A stretch of 64,000 bases of DNA from Riptortus pedestris (GCA_019009955.1 CM032229.1:195477001-195541000); one strand, 5' to 3'. Numbered from the stretch's first letter, positions 12,830 through 25,179 are shown. Notes: generated by a model from the sequence alone, not told the origin. Made by a program: numbers and translations.

Positions 12830-13440
12830 AGTTTTCATCAGTTACCAAACTCGATATGTTAGAGATTTACGTAAAAATGAAGATCAAGTTCGCTAACGGC
12901 TAAAATCGGATCAATGGGAGGGGGGCAGTGGAAGAGAATTTCGGAATATCTCAGATGTTATGCGTAGGATCGAAAAATTGTATAGATGAAGCTTATTGCT
13001 TATCAAAACATCTCCATTATAAAGTGTCGCTTCGTGAAGTGCTTTATAAGCAATCTTATTGAACTATAAATGTTCTACAATTGCACAAATATTCAGTGAG
13101 TTGTTGATAGTTTCTTGTGCGTCACGTGGGAAATCTGTTTAGTTTGGTATTTAGTCTAAGGAGTTGGTAGGTGTTGAGCAGTCCCCTTGTATCTAAATCT
13201 CCATCTTCTCTACCATCTCATAGTTAAGTCCTTTCAGCAGAAACCAGCTCTTGTGCAGGTACTCACGACTCCATATATATTCGTAAAATATCATGCATAT
13301 GTCCATCGATCCTACCCAGGATACATGAACAGACTTCATTTTGGTCATCTACTAGGTAAGATCGATGCGACATTTGAAGACATTTTTCAAAAACCGTGAC
13401 ATTAGATCGACCTCAATAGCTGATTTCCCGAATGGGAAAT
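12830..13440. mobile_element. Degenerate FB-related fragments
   Basis: A diverged plus-orientation inner arm (ccaaactcgatatgttagag, then a G-rich tract) runs to about 13060. A partial 40-nt motif lies near 13127-13145. An outer block in minus orientation spans about 13290-13440 (catctactaggtaagatcga to atttcccgaatgggaaat). It looks like an old, internally rearranged copy. Confidence 0.5.
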
Positions 13441-13799
13441 TGCTTATAAGCTATCAACAAACTTGTGGCGAAGGGTATTTAGAGTGTTCAATGTTGAAGA
13501 AATAGTTTGTCTGCGACCACAATATTTATTTGTACATAAAGAAGGGGTTGGAACATTTTCGTCGGAAGATAAAGGCAGTATTGGTTGTGGTTATTTGTGA
13601 AAGGCGTGTGATACATCAAAGGCAGCCGCCCCCAGCTATCTTCTCAGCCGCTCTCATTCACAAATATTCCAACCTCAAAAAGAAAGTATGCATTTGTGGT
13701 TTTGCATTCCTTCTACTTAAAGCTGTTTTACGTTTTAGTTTGCCTTACTTAGATTCACAGAAATACATTTCCGAACATTTAAGAATTAAATACATAAAG

Positions 13800-13800
<1 letters not shown>
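13441..13800. other. Unassigned sequence
   Basis: No repeat family or gene recognised. The open frame at 13530-13877 runs into the following CA/TA microsatellite and is not credible. Confidence 0.45.

Positions 13801-13876
<76 letters not shown>
13801..13876. repeat. Compound (CA)n(TA)n microsatellite
   Basis: About 30 bp of CA followed by about 45 bp of TA, ending directly at the conserved 5' terminus of an H1 copy. Confidence 0.92.
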
Positions 13877-13881
<5 letters not shown>

Positions 13882-14828
13882 GTAACCTCTGTCTGTACAT
13901 TGATTTTTTTCGCGAAATTTCACGATAACTATTCGTTTCACATGTCATAGACACCATAACTGCATTTTGTTTCTTTGGTGTCTGTTTGTTTGTTACCTTT
14001 TCACGCATAAACGGCTGAACCGAATTTTATGAAACTTGGTATGTATATTACTACTATCCCAACTTAGACTTTAGGCTATACTAATATTCTCTAAGACAAA
14101 CAGGAGTGGGGGTTATAAGGGAGGCCTGAAATTAAAAATAGCGATATTTCGTTTCCTATTGCTTTTTCAGCAAATATGCACATAACAAAAGTTGTTTATT
14201 TTGTAATTTAGAGTAACTTTTGTTATATGCACTTTTGCCGTATACGGAAGTATAAATGAGTTATACGCTAAAAACTATAGAAGGAGTCCACAATTTTATT
14301 TGGCACAAAAGACTCAACCGAACTAAACCAAACTCGGTATGTGAATTAGTACTAACGCCTTCCATATAATAAGCCATACTAACATTTCTAGGGACGGGCA
14401 GGAGTGGGGGTTATAAGGGAGGCCTGAAATTAAAAATAGCGAAATTTCGTTCCGCATTGATTTTTCGATAAATATGCACATAACAAATTTTTTTTATTTT
14501 GAGTAACATTTGTTGTATTCACTTTTTTCGTAATATGAAGTAAACACGGGATATACGCTATAACTATAGCTGGAGTCATTCATTTTATTAGTGTTTATTT
14601 AAGCGTTTTTAATGAATGCATATTATGAAAAATGATTTTGTGTTAAAGTAACATATGATAACTCTAAATATGATTCGGATTAGTGAGGTTATATATCTCC
14701 GTCGCCTCCTTCTTATTTATTTATTTTTCCTAGAAAATAACATTGTTATTTATTTCCAATAGAAATGTGAACTATAAGAGCATATCCGTTATTTAATTTG
14801 TATAATGTATTATTTAAACAAAGGCATG

Positions 14829-14898
<70 letters not shown>

Positions 14899-15762
14899 AT
14901 ATATCTTTCCGATATTTTGATGTTATTGAAACAAATATGTACCATCATAACAATTAGACGTTAATGGTAATGCCATTACGAATAAATACAATATCCGGTT
15001 AAACTTAATATGATTTAAAGTATTACTTATTTTGCTGGGAGGGCTACAATCTCTTCCCCTCTCCTATCTCTTATAAATATATAAATGAAATTATTTTTAG
15101 GGTAATACTATTATTTAATTCCGTCAGGTAGATAAATTATTAAAATAATGCTCTGAATCAATAATTTAAGAAAAACATGGTGTTTAGCCCTCATGCTGGA
15201 CCGGAAGATGAAAGGAGCCTAAACAGTTAATTGGGTTATCTTCTTTCCAGTGAAATGCTGCCATTCCTGGAAGTGACTTCCACTGAGCTCTGCTATTACG
15301 CTATTACGAATATAATCTAATGTACAAAACTATGCCTAACTATATGTGCTCGGATTGGTTTTTGACAGGAAATAAGTTTCATTATATACTTAATTGTAAT
15401 AAATGCAATCCATGATTATAATTTTAAGTATTCAAAAAGGAGACTTAAGAAGTGGAAAGGGATGGATTAGGAACACATTTTTATTTATTCTTCAACAGTA
15501 AAATTTCTCATTTATAAGTCGCCTGCCTGACCCTCACGGGAAAACAATACGCCCAGACGGGAAGTGTAGTTGTAAACATTGAAGCCTTGCCCAAAAAAAT
15601 ACTATCATCATTCAGCTCACAGCAACGACGGGTATGGACCCTAAACACTGGTATGGTACGGGGAAATGTCAAAACACTGTGCAAACTAAAGGCTTACCAA
15701 AAAAAATACCACATCATTCAGCCTCAAATGAATTCCCGGGCGAAGCCGGGTACCTTAGCTAG
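13877..15762 (+). mobile_element. Helitron-like element H1, copy e (longest form)
   Basis: The plus-strand 5' end (aaaattgtaacctctgtctg) is followed by the (GTTT)n run and the ~299-bp repeat region. A segment of about 930 bp (14590-15520) is found elsewhere only as an inverted copy at 33205-34000. The 3' hairpin CCCGGGCGAAGCCGGG is at 15735-15750 and CTAG at 15759-15762. A (TA)n run at 14833-14896 interrupts the body and is absent from the inverted copy. The 3' tail block is partly duplicated near 15580-15720. Non-coding. Confidence 0.65.
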
Positions 15763-15774
15763 TATAGATATATA

Positions 15775-17051
15775 TATAAAATTGTGACCTCTGTCTGTAC
15801 ATTGATTTGTTTCCCAAAATTTCACGATAACTTTTCGTTTCACATGTCATAGACACCATAACTGCAATTTGTTTCTTTCCTGTTTGTTTATTTCTTTGTT
15901 CGTTTGTTACCTTTTCACGCATAAACGGCTGAACAAAATTTTATGAAACTTGATATGTATGTTACTACTAACCCAACTTAGACTTTAGGCTATAATAATA
16001 TCCTCTGAGACGAACAGGAGTGGTGGCTATAAGGGAAGCCTGAAATTAAAAATAGCGATATTTCGTTTCCTATTGTTTTTTCGGCAAATATGGACATAAC
16101 AAAAGTTGTTTAATTTGTTATTTAGAGTAACTTTTTTTATATACACCTTTTTCGTATACCGAATTATAAACGAGATATACGCTAAAACCTATAGCGGAAG
16201 TGAACAATTTTATTTGGGACAAAAGACCCAACCGAAATAAATAAAACTCGGTATATATATTAGCACTAACGCTTTCATTATAACAAGCCATACCAACATT
16301 TCTAGGGACCGGCAGGAGTGAGGGTTATATGGGAAGCAAGAAATTAAAAATGGCGATATTTCGTTTCCTATGGGGGTTTCGGCATATATGCACATAACAA
16401 AAGTTGTTTACTTTGTTATTTAGAGTAACTTTTGTTATATACACTTTCGTCGTATACCTAAGTATAAATTAGTTATACGCTAAAATTTATAGCGGGGGTC
16501 AACAATTTTATTTGGAACAAAAGAATCAACAGAGCTAAATAAAACTCGGTATGTGTATTAGCACTAACGCCTTCATTATAACAAGCCATACCAACATTTA
16601 TAGGGACGGGCAGGAGTGGGGGTTGTAAGGGAGGTCTGAAATAAAAAATAGCAGTATTTCGTTTTCTATTCGGTTTTCTGCAAATATGCACATGACAAAA
16701 GTCGTTTATTTTGTTATTTAGAGAAATTTTCTCAACAATTCTTTTCAATATGAACTACCAGGTACCTCAACGGGAAAAATTAATTCAAATGTATGTTAAT
16801 ATTTTGTCCTTAATAATTCAAATCTATGCATAATGCACAGGAAACGGGAAATATGACAATATGGAGGACAGTGATGTCTTACATAAAAAATAATTTTATT
16901 ATTAACAAATCCACAGAAACGGCGGGTATTAACCCTAAATACTGGGACGGGTAAATGTCAAAATATTGTCCAAAGTAAAGCCTTGCCAAAAAAATACCAT
17001 CACCATTCAGCCTCAAATGAATTCCTGAGCGAAGCCGGATATCTGAGCTAG
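15775..17051 (+). mobile_element. Helitron-like element H1, copy f
   Basis: This copy starts 12 bp after the CTAG of copy e, head to tail. It has the conserved 5' end, internal ~299-bp repeats, a 3' tail block and CTAG at 17048-17051. Its 3' hairpin is mutated (cctgagcgaagccgga), so it is older or inactive. Minus-strand frames of 61-91 codons within it are repeat translations shared among copies. Confidence 0.65.
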
Positions 17052-17063
17052 TATAAATATATA

Positions 17064-17935
17064 AAATTGTAACCTCTGTCTGTACATTGATTTTTTCTCG
17101 AAATTTCACGATATTTTTTCGTTTCATATGCCATAGACACCATAACTGCATTTTGTTTCTTTCGTGTCAGTTTGTTTGTTTGTTTATTTATTTGTTTGAT
17201 ACCTTTTCACGCATAAACGGCTGAAACGAATTTTATGAAACTTGGTATGTATATTACTGCTAACCCAGCATAGACTTTAGGCTGTATTAATATCATTTGA
17301 GAAGAACTGGAGTGGGTGTTATAAGGGAAGCCTGAAATTAAAAATAGCGATCTTTCGTTTCCTATTGGTTTTTCGGCAAATATTAACATAACAAAAGTTG
17401 TTTATTTTGTTATTTAGAGTAACTTTTGATATATACACTTTTTTCATATACCGAATTATAAACGAGATATACGCTAAAACCTTTAGCGGAAGCGAACAAT
17501 TTTATTTGGGACAAAAGACCCAACCGAAATAAATAAAACTCGTTATGTGTATTAGCACTAACGCTTTCATTATAATAAGCCATACCAACATTTCTTGGGG
17601 CGGGCAGGAGTTGGAGTTGTAAGGGAGGCCTGAATTTAAAAATAGCGGTATTTTGTTTTCTATTCGTTTTTCGGCAATCGTGCACATAACAAAAGCTGTT
17701 TGCTTTTTATTATATTATATTTTATTATATAAAATATAATATAGTATATTAGATTAACTTTTGTTTTATAATTTTTTTGTAAAATAAGGTATGAAGCAAG
17801 TAATTTGTGTAGAAACATTGATATGCTCAACAATTCATTCCAATACGAACTACCCTCACCTGAATAAGTTAATTCAAATCCAGGTTAGAATTTTATCCTT
17901 AATAATTCAAAACTATGTTATATTTTTATGACAGT
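17064..17935 (+). mobile_element. Helitron-like element H1, copy g (3' truncated)
   Basis: The third copy in the same head-to-tail run starts about 13 bp after copy f. The 5' end and internal repeats are present. Homology fades near 17935 in the block that normally precedes the 3' tail, and no hairpin or CTAG follows. Confidence 0.55.
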
Positions 17936-18465
17936 AACAGTTTTCACCTAATAAATTATACTGCCCCCCCCCCTTCTCTTATCCCAAACATTAATTCATG
18001 AGAAACGCCGGTTTTCTCTAAATGTATTTAATACATTATTTAATAAAAATATTTGAACAAACAGTTTTCGTATTGTGAAGATAATGTAATCTGATTTGTT
18101 AATATAATTTAATGTATTACAGAATTGTATTAAAGTATGTATTAAAGGAGTTGGCACCACTGAGCCTAGGGAGGAGTGGAGTGGGGGTTACTTCCTTTGT
18201 CCTATCAGTTCTGCCGTTTCCCTCATATTGGACTATGTTTACATGATAATTGATGCTTACACTTTTAGCAATGCAGTGTAATTCTCAGGAATGTAAATTG
18301 TTTAATAATCATAAATAAATAATTTAAAAGGATGAACGCTGGGGATGTGCACCCAGTTATTTCTGGTATTTATTAACTCTGCTCCGTTAATGTATGATAT
18401 ACTTTACTAAATACCAATATAAATATACAGTTTACAATCGAGACTTACAACAGAGTATTAGCAGA
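17936..18465. other. Unassigned AT-rich sequence
   Basis: Contains a C homopolymer near 17965 and no recognisable gene or known repeat block. Confidence 0.45.
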
Positions 18466-18596
18466 TTTCCATTAAGGGAAATCATCTATTCAGATCGTAC
18501 TCATGACGCGAATTTCGAAAAATTTCTTCAAATGTCCATCGATCCTACCCAGGAGATGACGAAAATGAGGTCCGTTCAAAATTATATATCTATCTA

Positions 18597-18659
<63 letters not shown>

Positions 18660-19980
18660 CTGTTACCGCTCTAGCGGTCGCAATTTTTGTTTGATCGTTA
18701 CCAAAGTCGGAATTTAATCGTTTTATGTAAAAAGGTAGATCAAGTTCATTAATGGCTGAAATCGGGCCAGTGGGAGGGGGGGGGGTTTAGAGGGGGATTG
18801 TTGAAAATTCATAATATCTCCGTTATTATGCGTCGGATCAAAAAATTGTACAGAATAAATCTTATTGCAAATTAAATTTTCTATAAATATTGTTCTATAT
18901 ACATAGAATATAATATACATTTATTCTGAATCTCGAATATTAACCGAGATATTTGCATTTGTATTCTGTGTGTGATCGGCGGGAGTCGGCTACGTTCGGG
19001 ACTTTCCGCCGAGAGCTCTGGCGGCGGTTTCCGTAACTATTCGTCCCTCTTGAATAGGTTTAGAGATACCTTACTACTACAGGTGTTATTGGGCAGATTT
19101 ATCTATTGTAAAACTTCACGTGGGAAATCTGCTTAGTTTACGCAGCCCCTGCGTGACGGACTTTTTTTTAATAGCGGTTATGACGTACCTAAAACAGCTG
19201 TCACCATTAAGCTTTGTACCGCATCAAGGGAAAGGAACTTTTATTCAGACATGGTTTAGAAGATATTATACTTTCTACGATTATGAATACGTATTATGTT
19301 TAATACGTTATAAAAAAAAAAGTCCGTCACGGAGGGGCTGCGTAAACTAAGAATATTTCCCAAGTGAAGTTTTACAATAGAGAAATCTGCATACTGGTAA
19401 CTCAATACCACCTTGATTAAATACAAACGGTAATGAGAAATCTTTCAGTTAATTAAAATAAATTCACAACAGAAACGGCTTCTGAATTCTAAGAATAATT
19501 TATATATTAATAACTCAAATTTTAGTAGTCCAATAACTAAAGGATGGGGGGGGGGCGGATGAACAGAAAGTATTTGCATAAATCTCACAAAGTAACGAAG
19601 GTAAGGTAAGGTTAGAATTCCAGGTTAGAAGAAACTTCCACCTGCGCCGAGCAATGAGGAAATGGCCGACCTAATCCGAACTATACCCGACCACAGACTT
19701 CATAAAAATGCAAATATCTCGGTTAATATTCAAGATACAGAATAAATGTATATAACAATATTTATAGTAAATTTAATTTGCAATAAGATTAGTTCTATAA
19801 AATGTTTCGATCCGATTACGGAGATATTATGAATTTTTGAAAACCCCCCCTCTAAACCCCCCTCCCTCTGGTCCGATTTCAGCCATTAACGAACTTGATC
19901 TTTATTTTTACAAAAAACGGTTAAATATCGAGTCTCGTAACGATCAAACAAAAATAGCGAACGCTAGAGCGTTAACAGAC

Positions 19981-20055
<75 letters not shown>

Positions 20056-20180
20056 GAACGGACCTCATTTTCGTCATCTCCTTGGTAGTATCGATGGACA
20101 TTTGAAGAAAGTTTTCGAAAATCGCGTCATGAGTACGACCTCAATAGCTGATTTCCCTTAAGGGTAATCGGCTAAAATAT
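18466..20180. mobile_element. Near-complete composite foldback element FB
   Basis: A multi-tier inverted structure. The outer arm at 18466-18584 is mirrored at 20054-20177. (TA)n tracts lie at about 18585-18655 and 19983-20050. The inner arm at 18656-18973 (ctctagcggt start) is mirrored at 19707-19982. The 40-nt motif and its flank at 19093-19170 are mirrored at 19312-19400. The centre of about 140 bp is unique. No transposase is visible. Because the outer block, TA tract and inner arm keep this order at other loci (11998, 28440-28650), the TA tract appears to be part of the arm rather than a target site. The superfamily is unknown. Confidence 0.7.
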
Positions 20181-20366
20181 TGAGGAGAGGGAAGTCTTAA
20201 ATAACAAATAATTTTATTAAAAACAAATCCACAACGACGGGTATGAACCCTAAAGACTGTTACGGGGAAATTTCAAAATATGGTGGAAAGTAAAGACACG
20301 CCAAAAAAATACCATTTTCATTCAAGCTCAAATGAATTCCCGGGCGAAGCCGGGTACCTTAGCTAG
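20181..20366 (+). mobile_element. H1 3'-end fragment
   Basis: Only the last ~185 bp of H1 are present, ending in hairpin CCCGGGCGAAGCCGGG and CTAG at 20363-20366, followed by T. It abuts the right edge of the FB composite. Confidence 0.65.
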
Positions 20367-20392
20367 TATACATGTATATATATATATATACA

Positions 20393-20949
20393 TGTACATC
20401 TACTCAGATGAAAAATAGAACACATAGTTAATCAGGTATTTAAGAATTAAGAAGAAGATGAAAGGAACCGAGCGATGGAAGGAAGAGGACACTTGGCGCC
20501 AAAGGATGTTCCTGGCGATGCCCGTCTCAGATCTGGGCTTGTCTGTGCTCTTTGATCTCGCCGCCCGTCTAGCAGCCCAGCTCATCCGACAGTTCAGTTT
20601 GTCCTCTTCACGTGAATAACAGTGCGTTCAGTGCAGCTTTAGTCAACAGTGCATTTTAGTTTCAGTGCGGTGTCGTTTTTATATAAATAACAGCGCAGTG
20701 CCGTGTTCTTTGTGAAGATCAGTGCAGTCAATATTTTTGTTAACTTCAGTGATCGTGAAAAGTTGTACTGTGGAATAAGAAGTGAATTTATCAGTGCGTC
20801 CTGTGAGTTAAGAATAATTTACGAAGCGTGTAGTGCATTATCAAATAATTTGTGCTGTGATAAAAAACTCTAAAGACTGTGTCTTTAATTTTGCAATCTA
20901 AAATAAATTCTAATAAACAACGTTTATTATTTCTGTACTAAACGTAACA
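20393..20949 (+). mobile_element. Solo LTR, relative of the gypsy LTR
   Basis: The 3' half (from about 20620) follows the same sequence pattern as the LTRs at 45412 and 50700: repeated cagtg words, a conserved ...agtgcattatcaaataat... region, an ...aattttgcaatct... block and the terminal aacgtaaca. The 5' half is diverged. The start at a TG near 20393 is inferred from length. No internal region follows, so this is a solo LTR or a fragment. Confidence 0.55.
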
Positions 20950-21582
20950 ATATAGAGACGCACACTGAGGCACAGTTGGCGCATTCCTTGGGCGATTCAA
21001 TGAGGGAAACATGCCTCCAAAATCAGCAAGTCCATGGATTGGGCAAAATAGCATTTCTTGGATTTATATCGTCCATTATTTTTGTCTTATTCCCTTTCGA
21101 AGGAATAAATTGTCTTGAGAAGGCTCATAGCTTCTCTTCCTTCTGAATTCAGCAATTTTCCGCAGCTTTGGTGTAGGGGATGAGGCTTATAAAAACTCCA
21201 ACATCTTATTTGCATTTAATTAGTCTGGAAAAATTATCTCATTTTTATTCCGACTTGTGATCTAGCTGAGAAATAACTGTTTTACATTTCTCAAAGTGAT
21301 ACAATATATTCGTTGCTCCATAAAATCCCTTGCTCGTAGTTTACTCCTTTTCTCTCAATAAATAATTATCATAAATAGAATAAAATAGAAATTTGGCATT
21401 TGTTACGTAAAAATTAAACAATTACAAAACATCCCGATATTTTCATGAGGTAACAGAATGTCCCGTTACATGTAGAATAACTATACAGTCATTCAGTTAT
21501 AATGCCCATAAAATGTTGCAAATGGGCAAATTGAATTCATAATGGTTTCCCGGCGAAATATAAATAGTTCTGACTAATCCTT
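20950..21582. other. Unassigned sequence; last ~60 bp shared with 36280-36340
   Basis: No gene recognised. The stretch at about 21530-21590 (gaattcataatggtttccc, then aaatataaata) matches 36280-36340. That marks a dispersed repeat which is interrupted here by the 25-bp minisatellite. Confidence 0.5.
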
Positions 21583-22187
21583 TTGTTTTGGTCATTCTGC
21601 TGTCATATTGTTTTGGTCATTCTGCTGTCATACTGCTGTCATATTGTTTTGGTCATACTGCTGTCATATTGTTTTGGTCATACTGCTGTCATATTGTTTT
21701 GGTCATACTGCTGTCATACTGCTGTCATATTGTTTTGGTCATTCTGCTGTCATACTGCTGTCATATTGTTTTGGTCATACTGCTGTCATATTGTTTTGGT
21801 CATACTGCTGTCATACTGCTGTCATATTGTTTTGGTCATACTGCTGTCATACTGCTGTCATATTGTTTTGGTCATACTGCTGTCATACTGCTGTCATATT
21901 GTTTTGGTCATACTGCTGTCATATTGTTTTGGTCATACTGCTGTCATATTGTTTTGGTCATACTGCTGTCATATTGTTTTGGTCATACTGCTGTCATATT
22001 GTTTTGGTCATACTGCTGTCATACTGCTGTCATATTGTTTTGGTCATACTGCTGTCATATTGTTTTGGTCATACTGCTGTCATATTGTTTTGGGCATACT
22101 GCTGTCATATTGTTTTGGTCATACTGCTGTCATATTGTTTTGGTCATACTGCTGTCATATTGTTTTGGTCATACTGCTGTCATATTA
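21583..22187. repeat. 25-bp minisatellite with 11-bp sub-duplication
   Basis: The basic unit is 25 bp (ctgctgtcatattgttttgg plus tcata). Many copies have an extra ctgctgtcata, giving longer units. It produces three overlapping ~200-codon plus-strand frames, all repeat translations. Confidence 0.95.
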
Positions 22188-22324
22188 ATTTAAGCATGAG
22201 GCGAGCAATGGCTACTAGATAACGCATCATTCATGAGCTCACGCCAATTTAGTGTCCCGCTAAAAATATCGATTGCATCATTCCTGCATTCGGCTACAGC
22301 TCATATCCAGTATAAGATGACGTC

Positions 22325-23880
22325 AGAGGGTAGGAATGCTGGTCTAAGGATATGGTCGCGTCGGGAGTTGTACTACCAGGAACTTGTAGTAGGAATGCTA
22401 CCAGAGGGTAGGAATGCCCGTCTAAGGATATGGTCGCGTCGGGAGTTGTACTACCAGGAACTTGTAGTAGGAATGCTACCAGAGGGTAGGAATGCTGGTC
22501 TAAGGATATGGTCGCGTCGGGAGTTGTACTACAAGGAACTTGTAGTAGGAATGCTACCAGAGGGTAGGAATGCTGGTCTAAGGATATGGTCGCGTCGGGA
22601 GTTGTACTACCAGGAACTTGTAGTAGGAATGCTACCAGAGGGTAGGAATGCTGGTCTAAGGATATGGTCGCGTCGGGAGTTGTACTACCAGGAACTTGTA
22701 GTAGGAATGCTACCAGAGGGTAGGAATGCTGGTCTAAGGATATGGTCGCGTCGGGAGTTGTACTACCAGGAACTTGTAGTAGGAATGCTACCAGAGGGTA
22801 GGAATGCTGGTCTAAGGATATGGTCGCGTCGGGAGTTGTACTACCAGGAACTTGTAGTAGGAATGCTACCAGAGGGTAGGAATGCTGGTCTAAGGATATG
22901 GTCGCGTCGGGAGTTGTACTACCAGGAACTTGTAGTAGGAATGCTACCAGAGGGTAGGAATGCCGGTCTAAGGATATGGTCGCGTCGGGAGTTGTACTAC
23001 CAGGAACTTGTAGTAGGAATGCTACCAGAGGGTAGGAATGCCGGTCTAAGGATATGGTCGCGTCGGGAGTTGTACTACCAGGAACTTGCAGTAGGAATGC
23101 TACCAGAGGGTAGGAATGCCGGTCTAAGGATATGGTCGCGTCGGGAGTTGTACTACCAGGAACTTGTAGTAGGAATGCTACCAGAGGGTAGGAATGCTGG
23201 TCTAAGGATATGGTCGCGTCGGGAGTTGTACTACCAGGAACTTGTAGTAGGAATGCTACCAGAGGGTAGGAATGCTGGTCTAAGGATATGGTCGCGTCGG
23301 GAGTTGTACTACCAGGAACTTGTAGTAGGAATGCTACCAGAGGGTAGGAATGCTGGTCTAAGGATATGGTCGCGTCGGGAGTTGTACTACCAGGAACTTG
23401 TAGTAGGAATGCTACCAGAGGGTAGGAATGCTGGTCTAAGGATATGGTCGCGTCGGGAGTTGTACTACCAGGAACTTGTAGTAGGAATGCTACCAGAGGG
23501 TAGGAATGCTGGTCTAAGGATATGGTCGCGTCGGGAGTTGTACTACCAGGAACTTGTAGTAGGAATGCTACCAGAGGGTAGGAATGCTGGTCTAAGGATA
23601 TGGTCGCGTCGGGAGTTGTACTACCAGGAACTTGCAGTAGGAATGCTACCAGAGGGTAGGAATGCCGGTCTAAGGATATGGTCGCGTCGGGAGTTGTACT
23701 ACCAGGAACTTGCAGTAGGAATGCTACCAGAGGCTAGGAATGCTGGTCTAAGGATATGGTCGCGTCGGGAGTTGTACTACCAGGAACTTGTAGTAGGAAT
23801 GCTACCAGAGGGTAGGAATGCTGGTCTAAGGATATGGTCGCGTCGGGAGTTGTACTACCGGGAACTTGTAGTAGGACCTT
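22325..23880. repeat. 78-bp minisatellite, 20 copies
   Basis: Twenty copies of a 78-bp unit, 98-100% alike by eye. The period is divisible by three, so one plus frame stays open for 591 codons (22233-24008) with a 26-residue repeat (core GRNAGLRIWSRRELYYQE). The frame starts in unrelated sequence and ends inside a diverged FB arm, so I do not call it a gene. The unit holds short inverted words (ctaccagg/cttgtagtag). Confidence 0.96.
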
Positions 23881-23914
23881 TCCTATATATGACTTCATAC
23901 ATTGATATACTCGT

Positions 23915-24170
23915 ACTTGTCTGTTACCGCACTAGCGGTAGGAATATTTCTTTGATCGTTACTAAACTCGATACACAAGCGTTTCATATAAAACTTAAGA
24001 TAAAGTAGGTTAACGGCTGAAATGGGAGCGGGGGTTAAGAGGGTGGGGGGAGAGGCAGCAAATCGATAATTGCCAATATTCCCCTTATTATGAGTCGGAT
24101 CGGAAAATGTTAATAAAATCAATGCTGTAAATCTGCCCATTTGTTGTTATATACATTACCACATAACTCA
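23915..24170 (+). mobile_element. Diverged FB inner arm
   Basis: Begins with ttgtctgttaccgcactagc, followed by the expected block order (gatcgtt, G-rich tract, tattatgagtcggatcg). It is clearly more diverged than other arms. Confidence 0.6.
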
Positions 24171-24334
24171 ATTATGAGGCTTGTTGTGGGACCTTTCTTC
24201 TTTTCAACCTCAGCTAGATCAGTAATGTATTATCCATATATTCTTTAAGCATTAAAAAAAAAATTGGTGTTTCGCAAGTCTATTTATTTTCTACACTTTG
24301 TTTTATGGAATCCTCCAGACCAAACTGAAGATAG

Positions 24335-24908
24335 TGTTACGAAAATTAAATAGATGGAGAATTAAAGAGGGATATTCACGTATTTGGGAAGTGCGAGATG
24401 GATCAAAGAAGCCGACAGAGGATCGTGTTCGTTGGAGTCCTGTTCTGGAAGGGACTTGGTCGTCCCTTTGATGTTTGCCGCCAATCTGTTGTTTATAAGC
24501 CACCTTGGCCAACCCTAGTCAGTTTTAGTTTCTTCTCAAGTGCCATATGTGCGTTCAGTGCTACAGTGCGACTTGGTGCAGTCCGGTAAAGTGTTTTTAT
24601 GTGAAGAACAGTGTTGTGCCGTGACTGTAAGTAACAGTTTAGTGCCGTGTTAGAGGACAGTGCAGTGCCGTCTTTTTTTGTGTACTTTAGTGACCGTGAG
24701 TGAATTATTGGACTGTGTAATAACAAGAACAGTGAAGCTTCAACGCATTATGTGAGTAGTAATTAAGAACAATTAACCAAGTGTGTAGTGTATTGTAAAT
24801 AAATTGTGCAGTGATAAAAACTGCGAAGGTTGTGTGTGTTTAATTTTGCAACCCAAAAGAACTCTTATAAACAACGTTTATTACTGGTATTGTAATAAAA
24901 ACGTAACA
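24335..24908 (+). mobile_element. Solo LTR of a family related to the gypsy element
   Basis: 574 bp from tgttacgaaaattaaatag to aaaacgtaaca. It is colinear with the 5' LTR at 45412, strongly so in the 3' two-thirds, with tataa-type promoter sequence near 24495 and aaataaattgtgcagtg near 24800. It interrupts an FB-like arm: ccaaactgaagata lies before it and a continuation with tataaacacttcatgtaaaa after it. No internal region. Confidence 0.75.
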
Positions 24909-25135
24909 ATATAAACACTTCATGTAAAAATAAAGAACAAGTTGGTTAAGGGCTGAAATCGGAGGGAGGGTGTAGTAGAGGTGGTGAAAATCGACAATTG
25001 AACATATCTCCTAACTAAGAGTCGATTCGGAAAATCATGAAAACCAATCTTGCAGTAAATTTAATTTCCCATAGATGTTGTTCTAAACATATTTTCACTG
25101 TCTGGAATATCAGCCAAGATTTCTGCATTTAAAAT
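24909..25135 (+). mobile_element. FB arm continuation after solo LTR
   Basis: Carries the arm blocks that should follow the interrupted start (catgtaaaaataaagaacaa, G-rich tract, agtcgattcgg). This supports insertion of the solo LTR into an FB arm. Confidence 0.5.
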
Positions 25136-25179
25136 GTATAAGCCTTCTATAAAGCCCCACTTCTACACATGTAGAAGTA

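Noticed and set aside
13745..14008. Frames rich in Tyr-Ile or Cys-Val dipeptides (also near 6067, 18394, 19837, 57021)
   Set aside because: They are translations of TA or CA microsatellites inside repeat elements.
21003..21120. Possible globin exon 1 starting at the ATG near 21011
   Set aside because: The translation (MPPKSASPWIGQ...) shows no globin A/B helix pattern and no phase-2 donor at a fitting place.
22233..24008. 591-codon plus-strand frame as a protein gene
   Set aside because: It is the translation of a 78-bp tandem array that runs into an FB arm; there is no signal peptide, domain or splice context.
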